A DNA stretch of 64,000 bases from Prolixibacteraceae bacterium (GCA_029975525.1 JARKOX010000045.1:47490-111489); one strand, 5' to 3'; shown: positions 1 to 9,182, counted from the first letter of the stretch. Program-made: numbers and translations. The notes: a model not told the origin generated them from the sequence alone.

Positions 1-2913
1 ACCGGCAATAAATACGCAGTCGAACTCCAGCCCTTTTGACGCATGCAGCGTCATCAACGAAACGGCCTCCTGCCGGCGGTCAAAACCATCCGACGGCGAC
101 CCCGATTTTATCCAGGCCAGGAACTCTTCTGCCGACTGGAAATTCCGGCTGATTTCGAGCAGGTGCAAAAACAGGTTGTGGTCAAAGGCTGTTTTGGGGA
201 AAAAGGTGTTGCGAATAAATTGGATAGACTGTTCAGGAGGAACCGTCAACATCCGTTCGACGAGGTCGGCCGGAAGCGTCGGCGGAATCCCGGCATTAGC
301 GCTTTCCGAAACAACAGGCAGTCCGGGGAGCAGCGCCCTCGAAAACAGATCCAGTAATTCGCGGAAGGGAGGCTCTCTGAAAAATGGCTCCTCTCCCACC
401 TGCTGAAACGGGATGTTGTGATCCCGAAACGCCTTTCCAATGGCATCAAACTGCTGTCGGGTGCGGCAAAGCACAGCAATCTCCGATAATCCCGCGATAT
501 GGTCGTTGCCGTGCCCCGAAGCCACCTCGCTGTCGATTGAAAAGAAACTGATCCCGCCCAGCATCCGGACCACTTCCCGGGCAATAAATTCGGCTTCACT
601 TTTATCGGTTGCCTGTCCGGCAATGTTGATCTTAACCCCGGAAGATATCCCGGTAAGCATCCCGGCTTCACCGACAACCTGCGCGGAGGCATCCAGAATG
701 GTTTGCGGACAGCGGTACGAAGTGGAGAGCCGGAACGTGCGGGCTGCCGGGTAATCGGCGGTAAACCGGCGGATAAACTCCACGCTGGCCCCCCGGAATC
801 CGTAAATCGCCTGCTGCGGATCGCCCACCACGCAAAGACGGGAGTGGCGATGCGGCGCCAGCAAACGAATCAGTTCATACTGTTTAGGGTTAGTATCCTG
901 GTATTCATCCACAAAAATAAACGGGAAGGAATGCCGGTACGCCTCCACTATTTCCGGATTTTCGCGGAACAGTTTCACTGGTAACGCCAGCAGGTCGTCG
1001 AGATCGAAAACATTCAGTCCGGCCAGCCGGGCATCAAATTTTTCGGCCCACTCCGGAAGGTCATCGGTGACAATCCCCTGTTTCCAATCCGACAACAGCC
1101 TGCAAGCCCGGGCGGCTTCCCGCTCCGTGAGGCCGACGACCTGCTGCACAAGCAGCCTCTTCTCCGGCTCGTCGATAATGCCAAAATGCGGCTTCCGGTT
1201 GAAGCGGGTATGATGTTCTTTCAGGATGCGATATCCAAAGGCGTGAAATGTCGAAACCGTCAGCTGGCGGGCCTGGATCTCCGGCGGGAGCATCTTTTCG
1301 ATCCGCTCCCGCATTTCGAGGGCGGCCTTCCCGGTAAATGTCAGCGCCAGGATCTGTCCGGGCAACGCTTTCCCGCTGGTGAGAAGCCTGACGATTTTGG
1401 CCGTTAAGGTTTTGGTTTTTCCGGTTCCGGGACCAGCCAGCAGCAAAGCCGGCCCTTCGTCGTACTCCACTGCGGCCTGCTGTTCAGCATTCAGCTCCGT
1501 TGTGCTGGCGACAGGTCCCGCAGCATTGTAGGCTGCTTCCGGCTCAGCAGCGGCGGCTTCCTTGCGCAGCTGGTCAATGCCGTGGAGATCGAATGCGATG
1601 AGCGGATGTTCTTTCGGCGGAGCTATCCTCTTTCCTGCTCCAAACAGGGAGGGAGGCGCCGAAAACTGTTGTACTTCCCCCGGCGCAAACACCGTAATCC
1701 GCCCATATTCACCATCAAAACCTTCCCGGACATACACTTCGCGAAGCCGCATCCGGCGGATGGCTTCGCCCAGCGCCGGCGAAACAGCCGAAACCGAACT
1801 TTCCGGAACGTTTAGCAGAATATCCAGCTCTGTCCCCAATTTGCCGATCAGCTGAAAATATTCAGTTTCCACCTTTCGCGAAGATTCGCCGGTCTGAAGA
1901 ATTTCGGCCAGCAACTCTTTCAGGGGGATAATGGAACGGAACGGCTTTTTCAGTTTTCGCTCCTGCGGGTCTTCCCGATCCGAAAGGCGGATCACCCGGT
2001 TCATCACCCCGACGGTAACGGGTTTTTCGCAAACAGGGCAAACCTCCCGGTTTTTCAACGTTTCTGCCGGATTCCAGCAGAGGTTGCATTTGCGGTGTCC
2101 GTCGTAATAATATTTTCCTTCCTGCGGAAAAAGGTCGATGGTTCCTTCAAAGCCGTCATGTCCGGGATGGCGCAAAGCGCCGACAATTCCGTGGTAAGAA
2201 AGTTCGCCACTGAACAGGTTTGCATTTCGCCCCAGGCGGTCGGGCGAGTGGGCGTCGGAATTGGAAACCAGCGCCATGTTGTCGAGAAACGAGCAGAGCC
2301 AGTTCATCGGCGCATCGGTAGACAGGCCCGTTTCGATGGCGACGATGTGCGGGAGCAGGTCGCCAAAACACTCTTCGGGAGAATCGAATCCCGACCGGGA
2401 CCCGAGCATGGAAAACCAGGGGGTCCAGATGTGGGCCGGGATCAGCAGGTTTTCGGGCGAAGCTTGGAGCACAATCTCCAGGAGGTCGCGGGAGTCGAGC
2501 CCTAAAATCGGCCGGCCGTCGGAGGTGAGGTTCCCGCCCAGCTGGCGCAGCCGGCTGTTGATGCGTTCGGCTTCTTCAAAACCGGGGGCCAGCACCACGT
2601 GGTGAACTTTCCGCACTTTGCCATCGCGTTTGTAAATATTGCTGATCTCAGCCGTAAGCAGGAAGCGGGTTTCGTTACCGGGCCGAAACGGCGCAATCGC
2701 CGCCTCTTTTTTCAACCGGAACAGCCCGTTCCCTTCGGGCACCAATTTCTCTTTCAACTCAGCCAGCCAGCCCGGATGGGTAAAATCGCCCGTTCCGACC
2801 ACCTTAATTCCTTTGATGGCAGCCCAGTAGTCCAGATATTCCGGAACCAACTGCGGACTGGTCGCCCTCGAAAAGCGGGAATGAATATGCAAATCAGCAA
2901 TAAAAGTTGCCAT
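1..2913 (-). CDS. Endonuclease Q (PHP) - UvrD helicase fusion protein, partial at left edge
   Basis: The reading frame is open from an ATG at 2913 to base 1, giving 971 residues with no stop, so the C-terminus lies outside the window. Residues 1 to about 430 look like endonuclease Q (TIGR00375): an N-terminal DLHIHSRFS metal motif, TGDFTHP, IPAHIWTPWF and NSDAHSP, then a zinc ribbon with C275/C278 and C292/C295. From about residue 470 it is a superfamily 1 UvrD helicase: Walker A GPGTGKT (494-500), TFHAFG, VDEYQDTN (668-675), VVGDPQQAIYGF and TLHASKGLEF near residue 955. Helicase motif VI is not reached. EndoQ enzymes nick DNA 5' to deaminated bases; the helicase may unwind from that nick (inference). 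It is divergent from the receiver gene at 3101. Confidence 0.9.
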   Translation of the reverse strand, partial: MATFIADLHIHSRFSRATSPQLVPEYLDYWAAIKGIKVVGTGDFTHPGWLAELKEKLVPEGNGLFRLKKEAAIAPFRPGNETRFLLTAEISNIYKRDGKVRKVHHVVLAPGFEEAERINSRLRQLGGNLTSDGRPILGLDSRDLLEIVLQASPENLLIPAHIWTPWFSMLGSRSGFDSPEECFGDLLPHIVAIETGLSTDAPMNWLCSFLDNMALVSNSDAHSPDRLGRNANLFSGELSYHGIVGALRHPGHDGFEGTIDLFPQEGKYYYDGHRKCNLCWNPAETLKNREVCPVCEKPVTVGVMNRVIRLSDREDPQERKLKKPFRSIIPLKELLAEILQTGESSRKVETEYFQLIGKLGTELDILLNVPESSVSAVSPALGEAIRRMRLREVYVREGFDGEYGRITVFAPGEVQQFSAPPSLFGAGKRIAPPKEHPLIAFDLHGIDQLRKEAAAAEPEAAYNAAGPVASTTELNAEQQAAVEYDEGPALLLAGPGTGKTKTLTAKIVRLLTSGKALPGQILALTFTGKAALEMRERIEKMLPPEIQARQLTVSTFHAFGYRILKEHHTRFNRKPHFGIIDEPEKRLLVQQVVGLTEREAARACRLLSDWKQGIVTDDLPEWAEKFDARLAGLNVFDLDDLLALPVKLFRENPEIVEAYRHSFPFIFVDEYQDTNPKQYELIRLLAPHRHSRLCVVGDPQQAIYGFRGASVEFIRRFTADYPAARTFRLSTSYRCPQTILDASAQVVGEAGMLTGISSGVKINIAGQATDKSEAEFIAREVVRMLGGISFFSIDSEVASGHGNDHIAGLSEIAVLCRTRQQFDAIGKAFRDHNIPFQQVGEEPFFREPPFRELLDLFSRALLPGLPVVSESANAGIPPTLPADLVERMLTVPPEQSIQFIRNTFFPKTAFDHNLFLHLLEISRNFQSAEEFLAWIKSGSPSDGFDRRQEAVSLMTLHASKGLEFDCVFIAG

Positions 2914-3100
2914 AATCTCCTCAACAGCAATTTTTCAAAAGATAAGTGAATTTGACAGACTATTCCAAATTTTTGAACGTTATATTTCCACGTCAAAATC
3001 ATTTCAAGTGCTTTAAAAATGTAAAAAAGAAGCTATTGCAGTTGACATGAAAAGTTGGTAAATTGAAAATACCTTTCATCCTCTACTAAATTTAAACGAT

Positions 3101-3598
3101 ATGCAAAACGCCAAGAATCCGCTGATCTTCATCATCGAAGACAACCCGATTTACAACGAACTGATAACCGGCGTGTTACGGTCGAAGAAATTCAAAAACA
3201 TCCAGTCTTTTAAAAGTGCAGAAGAGTGTCTGAGAAAAATTGACCAGAACCCCGACATTGTTATTCTTGACTATTCATTTACCGGGATCAACGGATTGGA
3301 ACTGATGCGCAGAGTACACGAAACCAAGCCTGCTACCGACTTTATTTTTCTGAGTGCCCAGAATGATGTGGAAATTGCGGTTAAAATCGTCAAACTTGGC
3401 GCCTTCGATTACATCGTCAAAAACGAAAAAGCCCCCGAAAAGCTGCTCAAATCGATTAACGACGCGATTAGCGTCACCAAAAAAGTAAACCTGAAGAAGG
3501 GGATGAAAAAGGGGGTGGTTCTATTTTTCGTATTACTGACCATCATTATCATGATCATTTTCTCCCTGACGATTTTTGTCGAAGATTTCCGTTTCTGA
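3101..3598 (+). CDS. Single-domain response regulator with C-terminal membrane helix
   Basis: The 165-residue protein has a full CheY-like receiver domain at residues 7-125: acidic pair E13/D14, phospho-acceptor D57, S85 on the switch strand and K107. A lysine-rich stretch (127-137) leads into one hydrophobic segment, about residues 138-160, followed by only five residues. There is no DNA-binding or enzymatic output domain. The layout suggests a receiver held on the inner face of the membrane, acting by contact with a partner or as a phosphate sink (inference). No histidine kinase is adjacent. The ATG at 3101 is the only start that keeps the receiver whole. Confidence 0.8.
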   Translation: MQNAKNPLIFIIEDNPIYNELITGVLRSKKFKNIQSFKSAEECLRKIDQNPDIVILDYSFTGINGLELMRRVHETKPATDFIFLSAQNDVEIAVKIVKLGAFDYIVKNEKAPEKLLKSINDAISVTKKVNLKKGMKKGVVLFFVLLTIIIMIIFSLTIFVEDFRF

Positions 3599-3762
3599 AA
3601 AACGGCCAGTTTTCGGTTTTTCAGCTGTTTACAACAGCAACGCCCTTCTTTTTTTGTTGCGGATTCCTTAAAAGGAGGTCGCTGCCTCGGTTCATTTCCT
3701 TTCGAAAAGCTACATTTTTACTACTTTAGCCCTCCTGATTTAATTTTTAAAATCCGGATCCG

Positions 3763-5208
3763 ATGAGTTTTTTACGTGTTTTCCGAAAGTACAGCGCTAC
3801 TTTCTGGGCCTCCAATGTCATTGAACTTTTTGAAAGGTGGGCCTGGTACGGTTTCTACATGGCGTTTGCACTTTACCTGGTCAATTCGAAAGACACCGGC
3901 GCCCTTGGCTTTTCGCAGGCTCAAAAGGGAATTATTATGGGAACCGGCTCCATGCTGCTTTACCTGTTGCCGGTTATTACCGGCGCCATCGCCGACAAAA
4001 TGGGGTACAAACGGATGCTCTTCCTCTCGTTTACCCTTTACGTTTCCGGATTTTTCATGATCAAAAGCTTCGATACCTTCGGCTGGATATTCTTTGCATT
4101 CATCTGGACCTGCGTGGGCGGGGCATTTTTCAAACCGGTCATTTCGGCCATGATTTCCCGCACGACCAACGAGGAGACCGCCTCCATCGGATTTGGCATT
4201 TTTTATATGATGGTCAACATCGGCGGATTTATTGGCCCGTTTATCACCGGGATTATTCTGCAAAAAAGCTGGGATTACGTCTTTTACACGTCGATGCTGG
4301 CCATCGGTGTCAACTACCTGATTACCTTCCTCTTTTTCCGCGACCCGATCAGCCAAACGGGCGGCACATCGATCGGCCGCAGCATCCTGCAGGCCCTGCA
4401 TAATATCTGGATTACCCTCCTGAACTGGAAATACCTGCTTTTCCTGGTCATTATGATCCTGTTCTGGACCGCTTTCAACCAGCTCTACTATTCGTTTCCG
4501 GTTTTTGTTGACCAGTGGGTCGATACCGGTGTGATTTACCAGGGGATTCATTCGGTATTTCCGTGGCTGGCCCGTGCCATCGGCACCAGTGAGGGGACCA
4601 TTACCGCCGTCACCCTGTCAAGTATGGACTCCTTTTTCATCATCATTTTTCAGATTTTGGTTTCGGCTTTTGTGATGCGTTTCCGTCCGCTGGCAGCCAT
4701 GATGGGCGGTATTCTGGTACTGGCCGGCGGAGTGGGACTGATGTTCTCCGGACAGAACGGCTGGCTGATCCTGCTCGGGATCCTGGTCTTCAGTTTGGGT
4801 GAGATGGCCAGTTCCCCAAAATTTACCGAATATGTAGGCCGGATTGCCCCTGAGGATAAGAAGGCGCTGTATATGGGCACCTCCTTTTTGCCCGTTGCGG
4901 CTGGCCACCAGTTGGCCGGCTGGCTGTCGGGCGGCGTTTTCGAACGGATAGCCGACAAATATTACCTCCTCCACCTCGAAGTGGAGCGCCGCGGACTCCA
5001 CCTTCCGGAAGTTTCCGAAACCTTCAGCAAAAACGATTTCTGGCAGGAAGCCGCCCGGCAAATGGGGCTCAACCACGCCGAACTCAACCTGCTGCTTTGG
5101 GAAAATTACCATCCTTCGCACATTTGGTACCTTTTCTCCGGACTGGCTGTGTCAGCTGTCGTCTTCCTGTGGCTTTACGACCGCTTTATCCTGGGCCGTT
5201 CCCGCTAA
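3763..5208 (+). CDS. POT/PTR2-like MFS transporter
   Basis: This 481-residue polytopic membrane protein has about 12-14 hydrophobic segments. The N-terminus carries the ExxER-type motif of proton-dependent oligopeptide transporters (E21 to R25, followed by WAWYGFY), and loop 2-3 has the MFS-like GAIADKMGYKR. Family members import di- and tripeptides by proton symport across the inner membrane; substrate cannot be assigned here, and some Bacteroidota relatives may carry other solutes. The periplasmic insertions around residues 250-285 and 400-450 are longer than in a minimal MFS protein. It stands alone and converges on the isomerase gene at 5273 with a hairpin between them. Confidence 0.8.
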   Translation: MSFLRVFRKYSATFWASNVIELFERWAWYGFYMAFALYLVNSKDTGALGFSQAQKGIIMGTGSMLLYLLPVITGAIADKMGYKRMLFLSFTLYVSGFFMIKSFDTFGWIFFAFIWTCVGGAFFKPVISAMISRTTNEETASIGFGIFYMMVNIGGFIGPFITGIILQKSWDYVFYTSMLAIGVNYLITFLFFRDPISQTGGTSIGRSILQALHNIWITLLNWKYLLFLVIMILFWTAFNQLYYSFPVFVDQWVDTGVIYQGIHSVFPWLARAIGTSEGTITAVTLSSMDSFFIIIFQILVSAFVMRFRPLAAMMGGILVLAGGVGLMFSGQNGWLILLGILVFSLGEMASSPKFTEYVGRIAPEDKKALYMGTSFLPVAAGHQLAGWLSGGVFERIADKYYLLHLEVERRGLHLPEVSETFSKNDFWQEAARQMGLNHAELNLLLWENYHPSHIWYLFSGLAVSAVVFLWLYDRFILGRSR

Positions 5209-5214
5209 AAACAA

Positions 5215-5246
5215 ACCCGGTGCCTCCTCTGCAGGAAACACCGGGT
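5215..5246. terminator. Hairpin between convergent genes, possible bidirectional terminator
   Basis: An 8-bp perfect stem (ACCCGGTG with CACCGGGT) closes a 16-nt loop seven bases after the transporter stop and 26 bases after the stop of the opposing gene. No strong T tract follows on the plus side, so termination is likely but not certain. Confidence 0.5.
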
Positions 5247-5272
5247 GAACTTATTCAGATTTGGTTTTTGGA

Positions 5273-6181
5273 TCAGGCTAGCTCCCACTGCTCACGCATC
5301 AGCTTCACCGCGGCAGGCAGGGTAACAGCAGGATCGCCCTCCGAACCACATTCAAAACTGACATAATCGGAATAGCCGATCTCTTTTAATCCTTTGAATC
5401 CTTCCGTATAATTATCGGCAGCGCCGTCTTCACCGGGCATCTTCCGCCTTTTCCGGCTGGCAATATGCACATGGTGCAGGTAATTTCCGGCAGAGATAAA
5501 TGCTCCGCGATCGCTGGTCTCCTCCCAGGTCATGTGCCAGAAGTCGCCCATCACGGCGGCGGCCGGATGGTTGACATCGCGCATGATGGCGGCGGCATCG
5601 GCCACCTGGCGGCAGAAGTAACATTCGCCGCGGTTGAGCGGCTCGAGCAACAGGCGGGTACCTTTTTCGGCAGCAAAAGCCGCCAGTTCTTTCAGCTCTT
5701 CAACCAGCAATTCGCGCGACTCCTTGTGGGGCAGCGACGGCTGGTTGTTGAACGCGGGAACAAAGATCAAACCGGTTGATCCCAATGCACCGGCCGCTTC
5801 GAGGATCACCCGCATGGAATCGATACAAGTTTGTCGCACGGCCGGATCGTCGGCAATCAGCCAACCGCCGAAACCGGCACAGATGGCACTAACCTTGATC
5901 GACCGGTTTTTCAACGCATCCTGAATCTCATTCACGCGGTTTTCCAGTCCTCCGCCCCACACTTCCAACCCAACAATTCCGAGTTGCTCCATAAAGTCGA
6001 GCTTCTCGGTAAGGGTTTTACCGGGAGCAACTCCCTCCTGGCAGGAGATTTTCAGTTCAACCTGGCTGGTTGCCCCTTTTTTCTCCAAAGGGGCCGAACA
6101 GGATGAAAAAAAACTGCCTGAGGCAGCCAGTGCGGCACCAGAGGCAGTTATTCCCAGAAATTTTCTTCTGTTATAAGTCAT
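5273..6181 (-). CDS. Tat-exported sugar phosphate isomerase/epimerase-like TIM barrel
   Basis: The 302-residue protein belongs to the xylose isomerase-like TIM barrel / hydroxypyruvate isomerase group. The start at 6181 (MTYNRRKFLG) is preferred because it gives a twin-arginine signal, followed by a hydrophobic stretch and a possible lipobox Cys (FFSSC). Metal-site landmarks are LLEPLNRGE, VMGDFWHM, LHHVHIA and VSFECG near the end. Despite the family name, substrates are often unphosphorylated keto-sugars. Ten bases separate it from the upstream Gfo/Idh/MocA gene, and both are exported, so they probably act on the same sugar in the periplasm. The exact reaction is unknown. Confidence 0.8.
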   Translation of the reverse strand: MTYNRRKFLGITASGAALAASGSFFSSCSAPLEKKGATSQVELKISCQEGVAPGKTLTEKLDFMEQLGIVGLEVWGGGLENRVNEIQDALKNRSIKVSAICAGFGGWLIADDPAVRQTCIDSMRVILEAAGALGSTGLIFVPAFNNQPSLPHKESRELLVEELKELAAFAAEKGTRLLLEPLNRGECYFCRQVADAAAIMRDVNHPAAAVMGDFWHMTWEETSDRGAFISAGNYLHHVHIASRKRRKMPGEDGAADNYTEGFKGLKEIGYSDYVSFECGSEGDPAVTLPAAVKLMREQWELA

Positions 6182-6191
6182 GGAACACCGA

Positions 6192-7571
6192 TTATGACTT
6201 CGACTCTCCCGGAACCGGGATGGTGGCATTTTTAACGATACCAACGTCGCCCATCACGTAGGTCGACGGTCCAAGTTTCATATCCGAGTTCATCATCTCT
6301 TCCCAGGTAACCTGTTTGCCGGTGTAAGCCGACACACGGCCCATGATGGCAACCATACAGGAGATTGCGGTAGCTTCAGCTTCATTGATCGGAATATCCT
6401 GGCGGATGCAGGTTACCAAGTCAATGTGCTCCTGGACATATGGATTAACTTTTACATTTCGGGTTGGTTCGCCTTTTTCGTTTAACGGATAGGGATAGGC
6501 ATAGATTTCGTTCCCGGCGAGGTCAAAAATCTTGTTGGCACAGTTGGTCGAGCCTTTGGTCCCGCGGATCCATTCGCTTACGTTGTTGGCGCATCCGTTG
6601 ATCTGGCGGCACATACTGTGCATGTGCATTCCGTTGTCGTAAACAAAATCGACCGAGAAGTTATCATACTGGTCGCCGGTTACCCTGCGCTGACGCGAAC
6701 CGAAGCCAACGGCTTTGGTGGGATAGGTTCCGGTGAACCAGTTGATGACGTCGATATTGTGGACGTGCTGTTCCACGATGTGGTCGCCCGAAAGCCAGAG
6801 CCAGTTTACCCAGTCGCGGATCATGTATTCCATTTCGTTCCAGTCGGCCTGCGGATTGCGGTACCACAGCTGCGACTGGTTCCAATAAGCATTGGCAGAG
6901 ATGATCTCCCCGATGGTTCCGGTGGCAACCTGTTTGTAAACTTCTACATAGTCGCGCTGGTGGCGGCGTTGCGTTCCGGTAACGATCTTCAAACCGAGTG
7001 ACTCAGCTTTTTTGGCGGTAGCCATCACACTGCGAACGCCAACCGGGTCGACAGCAACCGGTTTTTCCATAAACACGTGTTTACGGGCATTAACGGCAGC
7101 TTCAAAATGTTCGGGACGGAATACCGGCGGGGTAGCCAGAATAACCACATCAACGCCCGAGTCGATGACTTTCTGGAAAGCGTCGAATCCGACGAAGCAA
7201 TTTTCTTCGGGAACTTCAACGTTTTTCTCACTTTTGATTTTTTCACGACAGGAATCCAAACGATCCTTCAACACATCGCCCAGTGCGGTGATGGTCAGGT
7301 TCGGGCCGGCTGCCAGGAAGTTGAGGGCTGCACCGGTACCTCGTCCGCCGCAACCAATAACGCCGGCTTTCAACGGAGCGCCATCGGGAGCCTGGTCGAG
7401 CAGCGGCGGAATATTCAGCTCTTCAAGTTTTTTAAAGGCACCTCCGGCGGCAGATTTATCGCCCGAAGGGGTACAGGAAGTGATAATCGACGGAACGCCG
7501 ACTGCTCCGACAGCGCCTACTACTGCTGCGCCGGTCAGGAATCTTCTTCTGGAAAAATTATTTTCACCCAT
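6192..7571 (-). CDS. Tat-exported Gfo/Idh/MocA family oxidoreductase
   Basis: The 459-residue protein starts with a twin-arginine signal (NFSRRRFLTG) and a possible lipobox Cys (IITSC). A Rossmann fold follows, with GVIGCGGRGTG and the family signature MEKPVAVDP containing the catalytic-type EKP lysine. The C-terminal half is the GFO_IDH_MocA alpha/beta dimerisation domain. Relatives oxidise or epimerise sugars with tightly bound NAD(P); export with folded cofactor fits Tat use. It lies 25 bases downstream of the cytochrome-SUMF1 fusion and 10 bases upstream of the exported isomerase, in one likely operon. Confidence 0.85.
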   Translation of the reverse strand: MGENNFSRRRFLTGAAVVGAVGAVGVPSIITSCTPSGDKSAAGGAFKKLEELNIPPLLDQAPDGAPLKAGVIGCGGRGTGAALNFLAAGPNLTITALGDVLKDRLDSCREKIKSEKNVEVPEENCFVGFDAFQKVIDSGVDVVILATPPVFRPEHFEAAVNARKHVFMEKPVAVDPVGVRSVMATAKKAESLGLKIVTGTQRRHQRDYVEVYKQVATGTIGEIISANAYWNQSQLWYRNPQADWNEMEYMIRDWVNWLWLSGDHIVEQHVHNIDVINWFTGTYPTKAVGFGSRQRRVTGDQYDNFSVDFVYDNGMHMHSMCRQINGCANNVSEWIRGTKGSTNCANKIFDLAGNEIYAYPYPLNEKGEPTRNVKVNPYVQEHIDLVTCIRQDIPINEAEATAISCMVAIMGRVSAYTGKQVTWEEMMNSDMKLGPSTYVMGDVGIVKNATIPVPGESKS

Positions 7572-7596
7572 GATTTAAGAATTTTTGTTGATTGGA

Positions 7597-9135
7597 TTAG
7601 TTATTGCCTGTTTTAGTATCAAATTCACAAACTACCCTGAAGCTGATAAAGTTACAATCCGAGAGCCACCAAATACTTTTGGGCATTTGCGGGTCGGTTT
7701 TGAGCCATGCTTCGGTGCGGGTATAGTCGCGGGCTGCGCTCCGGACCGAGCCGACATCGCTTTTAAATGTTCCGCCCCGTACTACGTGTTCTTCGCCGCT
7801 TTCCGGGCCTTTCGGGTCGACGACCCCGTCGGAGAGCTGGGTATAAGCATCGGGAGCATACCAGTCGGAACAATATTCGGCGGCATTCCCCAGCATATTT
7901 TTCAGCCCAAACGGGTTGGGTTGGACATCTTCGGGCGCCTTGGTTTTGCTCATGCTGTTTCTTTCGAAAACAATGAAGCTGTCAATAGCGGTATTGGTTT
8001 TACCAAACAGTTTCTTGAAGAATCCGCCCTCGCCAAAATCTTTGGGGCTTCCCGGGAAGAAGTAAGGAGTCTGGGTGCCGCCGCGGGCAGCATATTCCCA
8101 TTCCGCTTCAGTGGGAAGGCGGTAAGTTTTGCCGGTAACCTGCGAAAGCCAGCGGCAATAGGTTTCGGCGGCGTGGTAACTCATGGTAATTGCCGGGCGG
8201 GATCCCATTCCCCAGTTTTGGTCGGGTTGACCGTATGGCGGGGTGGGGCCCGAGATGGCATCCACTTCGGTCATGGTACGGGCGCCTTCGGTGTCGGTCG
8301 AGCGGCCTTCTCCGGCGGTAGCGGTGTAGAAGGCGAGATATTCGTCCCAGGTTACTTCCACCTCAGCCATAAAGAAAGGGGTAACTTTCACCTCCCGCAC
8401 CGGTCCTTCGTCGGGACGGCGCATCGGTTCATCCTCGGGGCTTCCTATCCGGAAGGTGCCACCGGGAATGGCTTTCATGTTGAAAGAGACCGTTGTGTTC
8501 GGAATGGTTTCCTTAAAATCTTCCAATTTTTCAACAACTGCCGGCGAGGTAAAAAGTTGCAGGTTAGCTGCCCCTTTGCTGCCAAAGTGGATATTTTGGG
8601 CATGAACCATGTTGGGATCGTAGTGACCGGCGTCGAGATGACAGTTGATACAAACCAGCCCCTTCTCCTTTTCATTCTGCGAATAGTAAAGGTGCGCCTC
8701 CTGCCCCTCTTTGGTCAGGGTAAGCGGAAAAAGGTTCTGGTGACAGGCCACGCACGATTCCTGATAAACAAAATGCTGCGCCTGCTCAAAAGTACTTTTG
8801 GCCTGCCAGTTAAAATCGGCACTGTCTTTAAAAAGAAATCCGTAAATATCTTTGGCGCCCAGCCTCACTTTTTCTATCAAATAGCCCTCGCCTTTGGGAG
8901 GCAGGTGGCAATCGACACAGTTGACGCGAACGCCGCTGCGGGTATCATAATGACCGGAAAGTTTCCAGGAGTCAAAAACATGCGGGTGCACATGGCAAAC
9001 CGCACAAAATTCATTGGTAGAGGTGGCGTCGATGGCTTTATGCGAATAGATCGTAATAACAATTCCCACAACAAATCCTAAAAATGCCACCAACAAGAGC
9101 TTCTTCTTTAACCAGGAGCCTATTCTCTTAAACAT
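7597..9135 (-). CDS. NapC/NrfH-type tetraheme cytochrome c fused to a SUMF1-like domain
   Basis: The 512-residue protein has an N-terminal membrane anchor (residues 12-30) and four heme-binding CxxCH motifs at 44-48, 73-77, 128-132 and 162-166, as in NapC/NirT/NrfH quinol dehydrogenases. From about residue 218 it becomes a formylglycine-generating-enzyme-like (SUMF1) domain: IPGGTFRIGS, VEVTWDEYLAFY, RLPTEAEWEYAARGG and VVRGGTF. The two catalytic copper-binding cysteines of true FGE are not present after VVRGG, so it probably does not make formylglycine; the domain may be a binding or structural module. It is the first gene before the exported oxidoreductase and isomerase, suggesting electron exchange between the quinone pool and a periplasmic sugar reaction (inference). 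Confidence 0.85.
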   Translation of the reverse strand: MFKRIGSWLKKKLLLVAFLGFVVGIVITIYSHKAIDATSTNEFCAVCHVHPHVFDSWKLSGHYDTRSGVRVNCVDCHLPPKGEGYLIEKVRLGAKDIYGFLFKDSADFNWQAKSTFEQAQHFVYQESCVACHQNLFPLTLTKEGQEAHLYYSQNEKEKGLVCINCHLDAGHYDPNMVHAQNIHFGSKGAANLQLFTSPAVVEKLEDFKETIPNTTVSFNMKAIPGGTFRIGSPEDEPMRRPDEGPVREVKVTPFFMAEVEVTWDEYLAFYTATAGEGRSTDTEGARTMTEVDAISGPTPPYGQPDQNWGMGSRPAITMSYHAAETYCRWLSQVTGKTYRLPTEAEWEYAARGGTQTPYFFPGSPKDFGEGGFFKKLFGKTNTAIDSFIVFERNSMSKTKAPEDVQPNPFGLKNMLGNAAEYCSDWYAPDAYTQLSDGVVDPKGPESGEEHVVRGGTFKSDVGSVRSAARDYTRTEAWLKTDPQMPKSIWWLSDCNFISFRVVCEFDTKTGNN

Positions 9136-9182
9136 ACACGTTCGTAAAGTAGTTTCAGTTCAGATGATTATTTAAATGCTTT

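Noticed and set aside
3772-4551. 259-codon open frame on the minus strand within the transporter gene
   Set aside because: It is antisense to a membrane protein with clear family motifs, has a polar low-complexity product and no recognised domain; it is a by-product of the codon use of the real gene.
7585-9081. 498-codon open frame on the plus strand over the cytochrome-SUMF1 gene
   Set aside because: The minus strand encodes a protein with four heme motifs and a SUMF1 fold; the plus frame has no recognisable motif.
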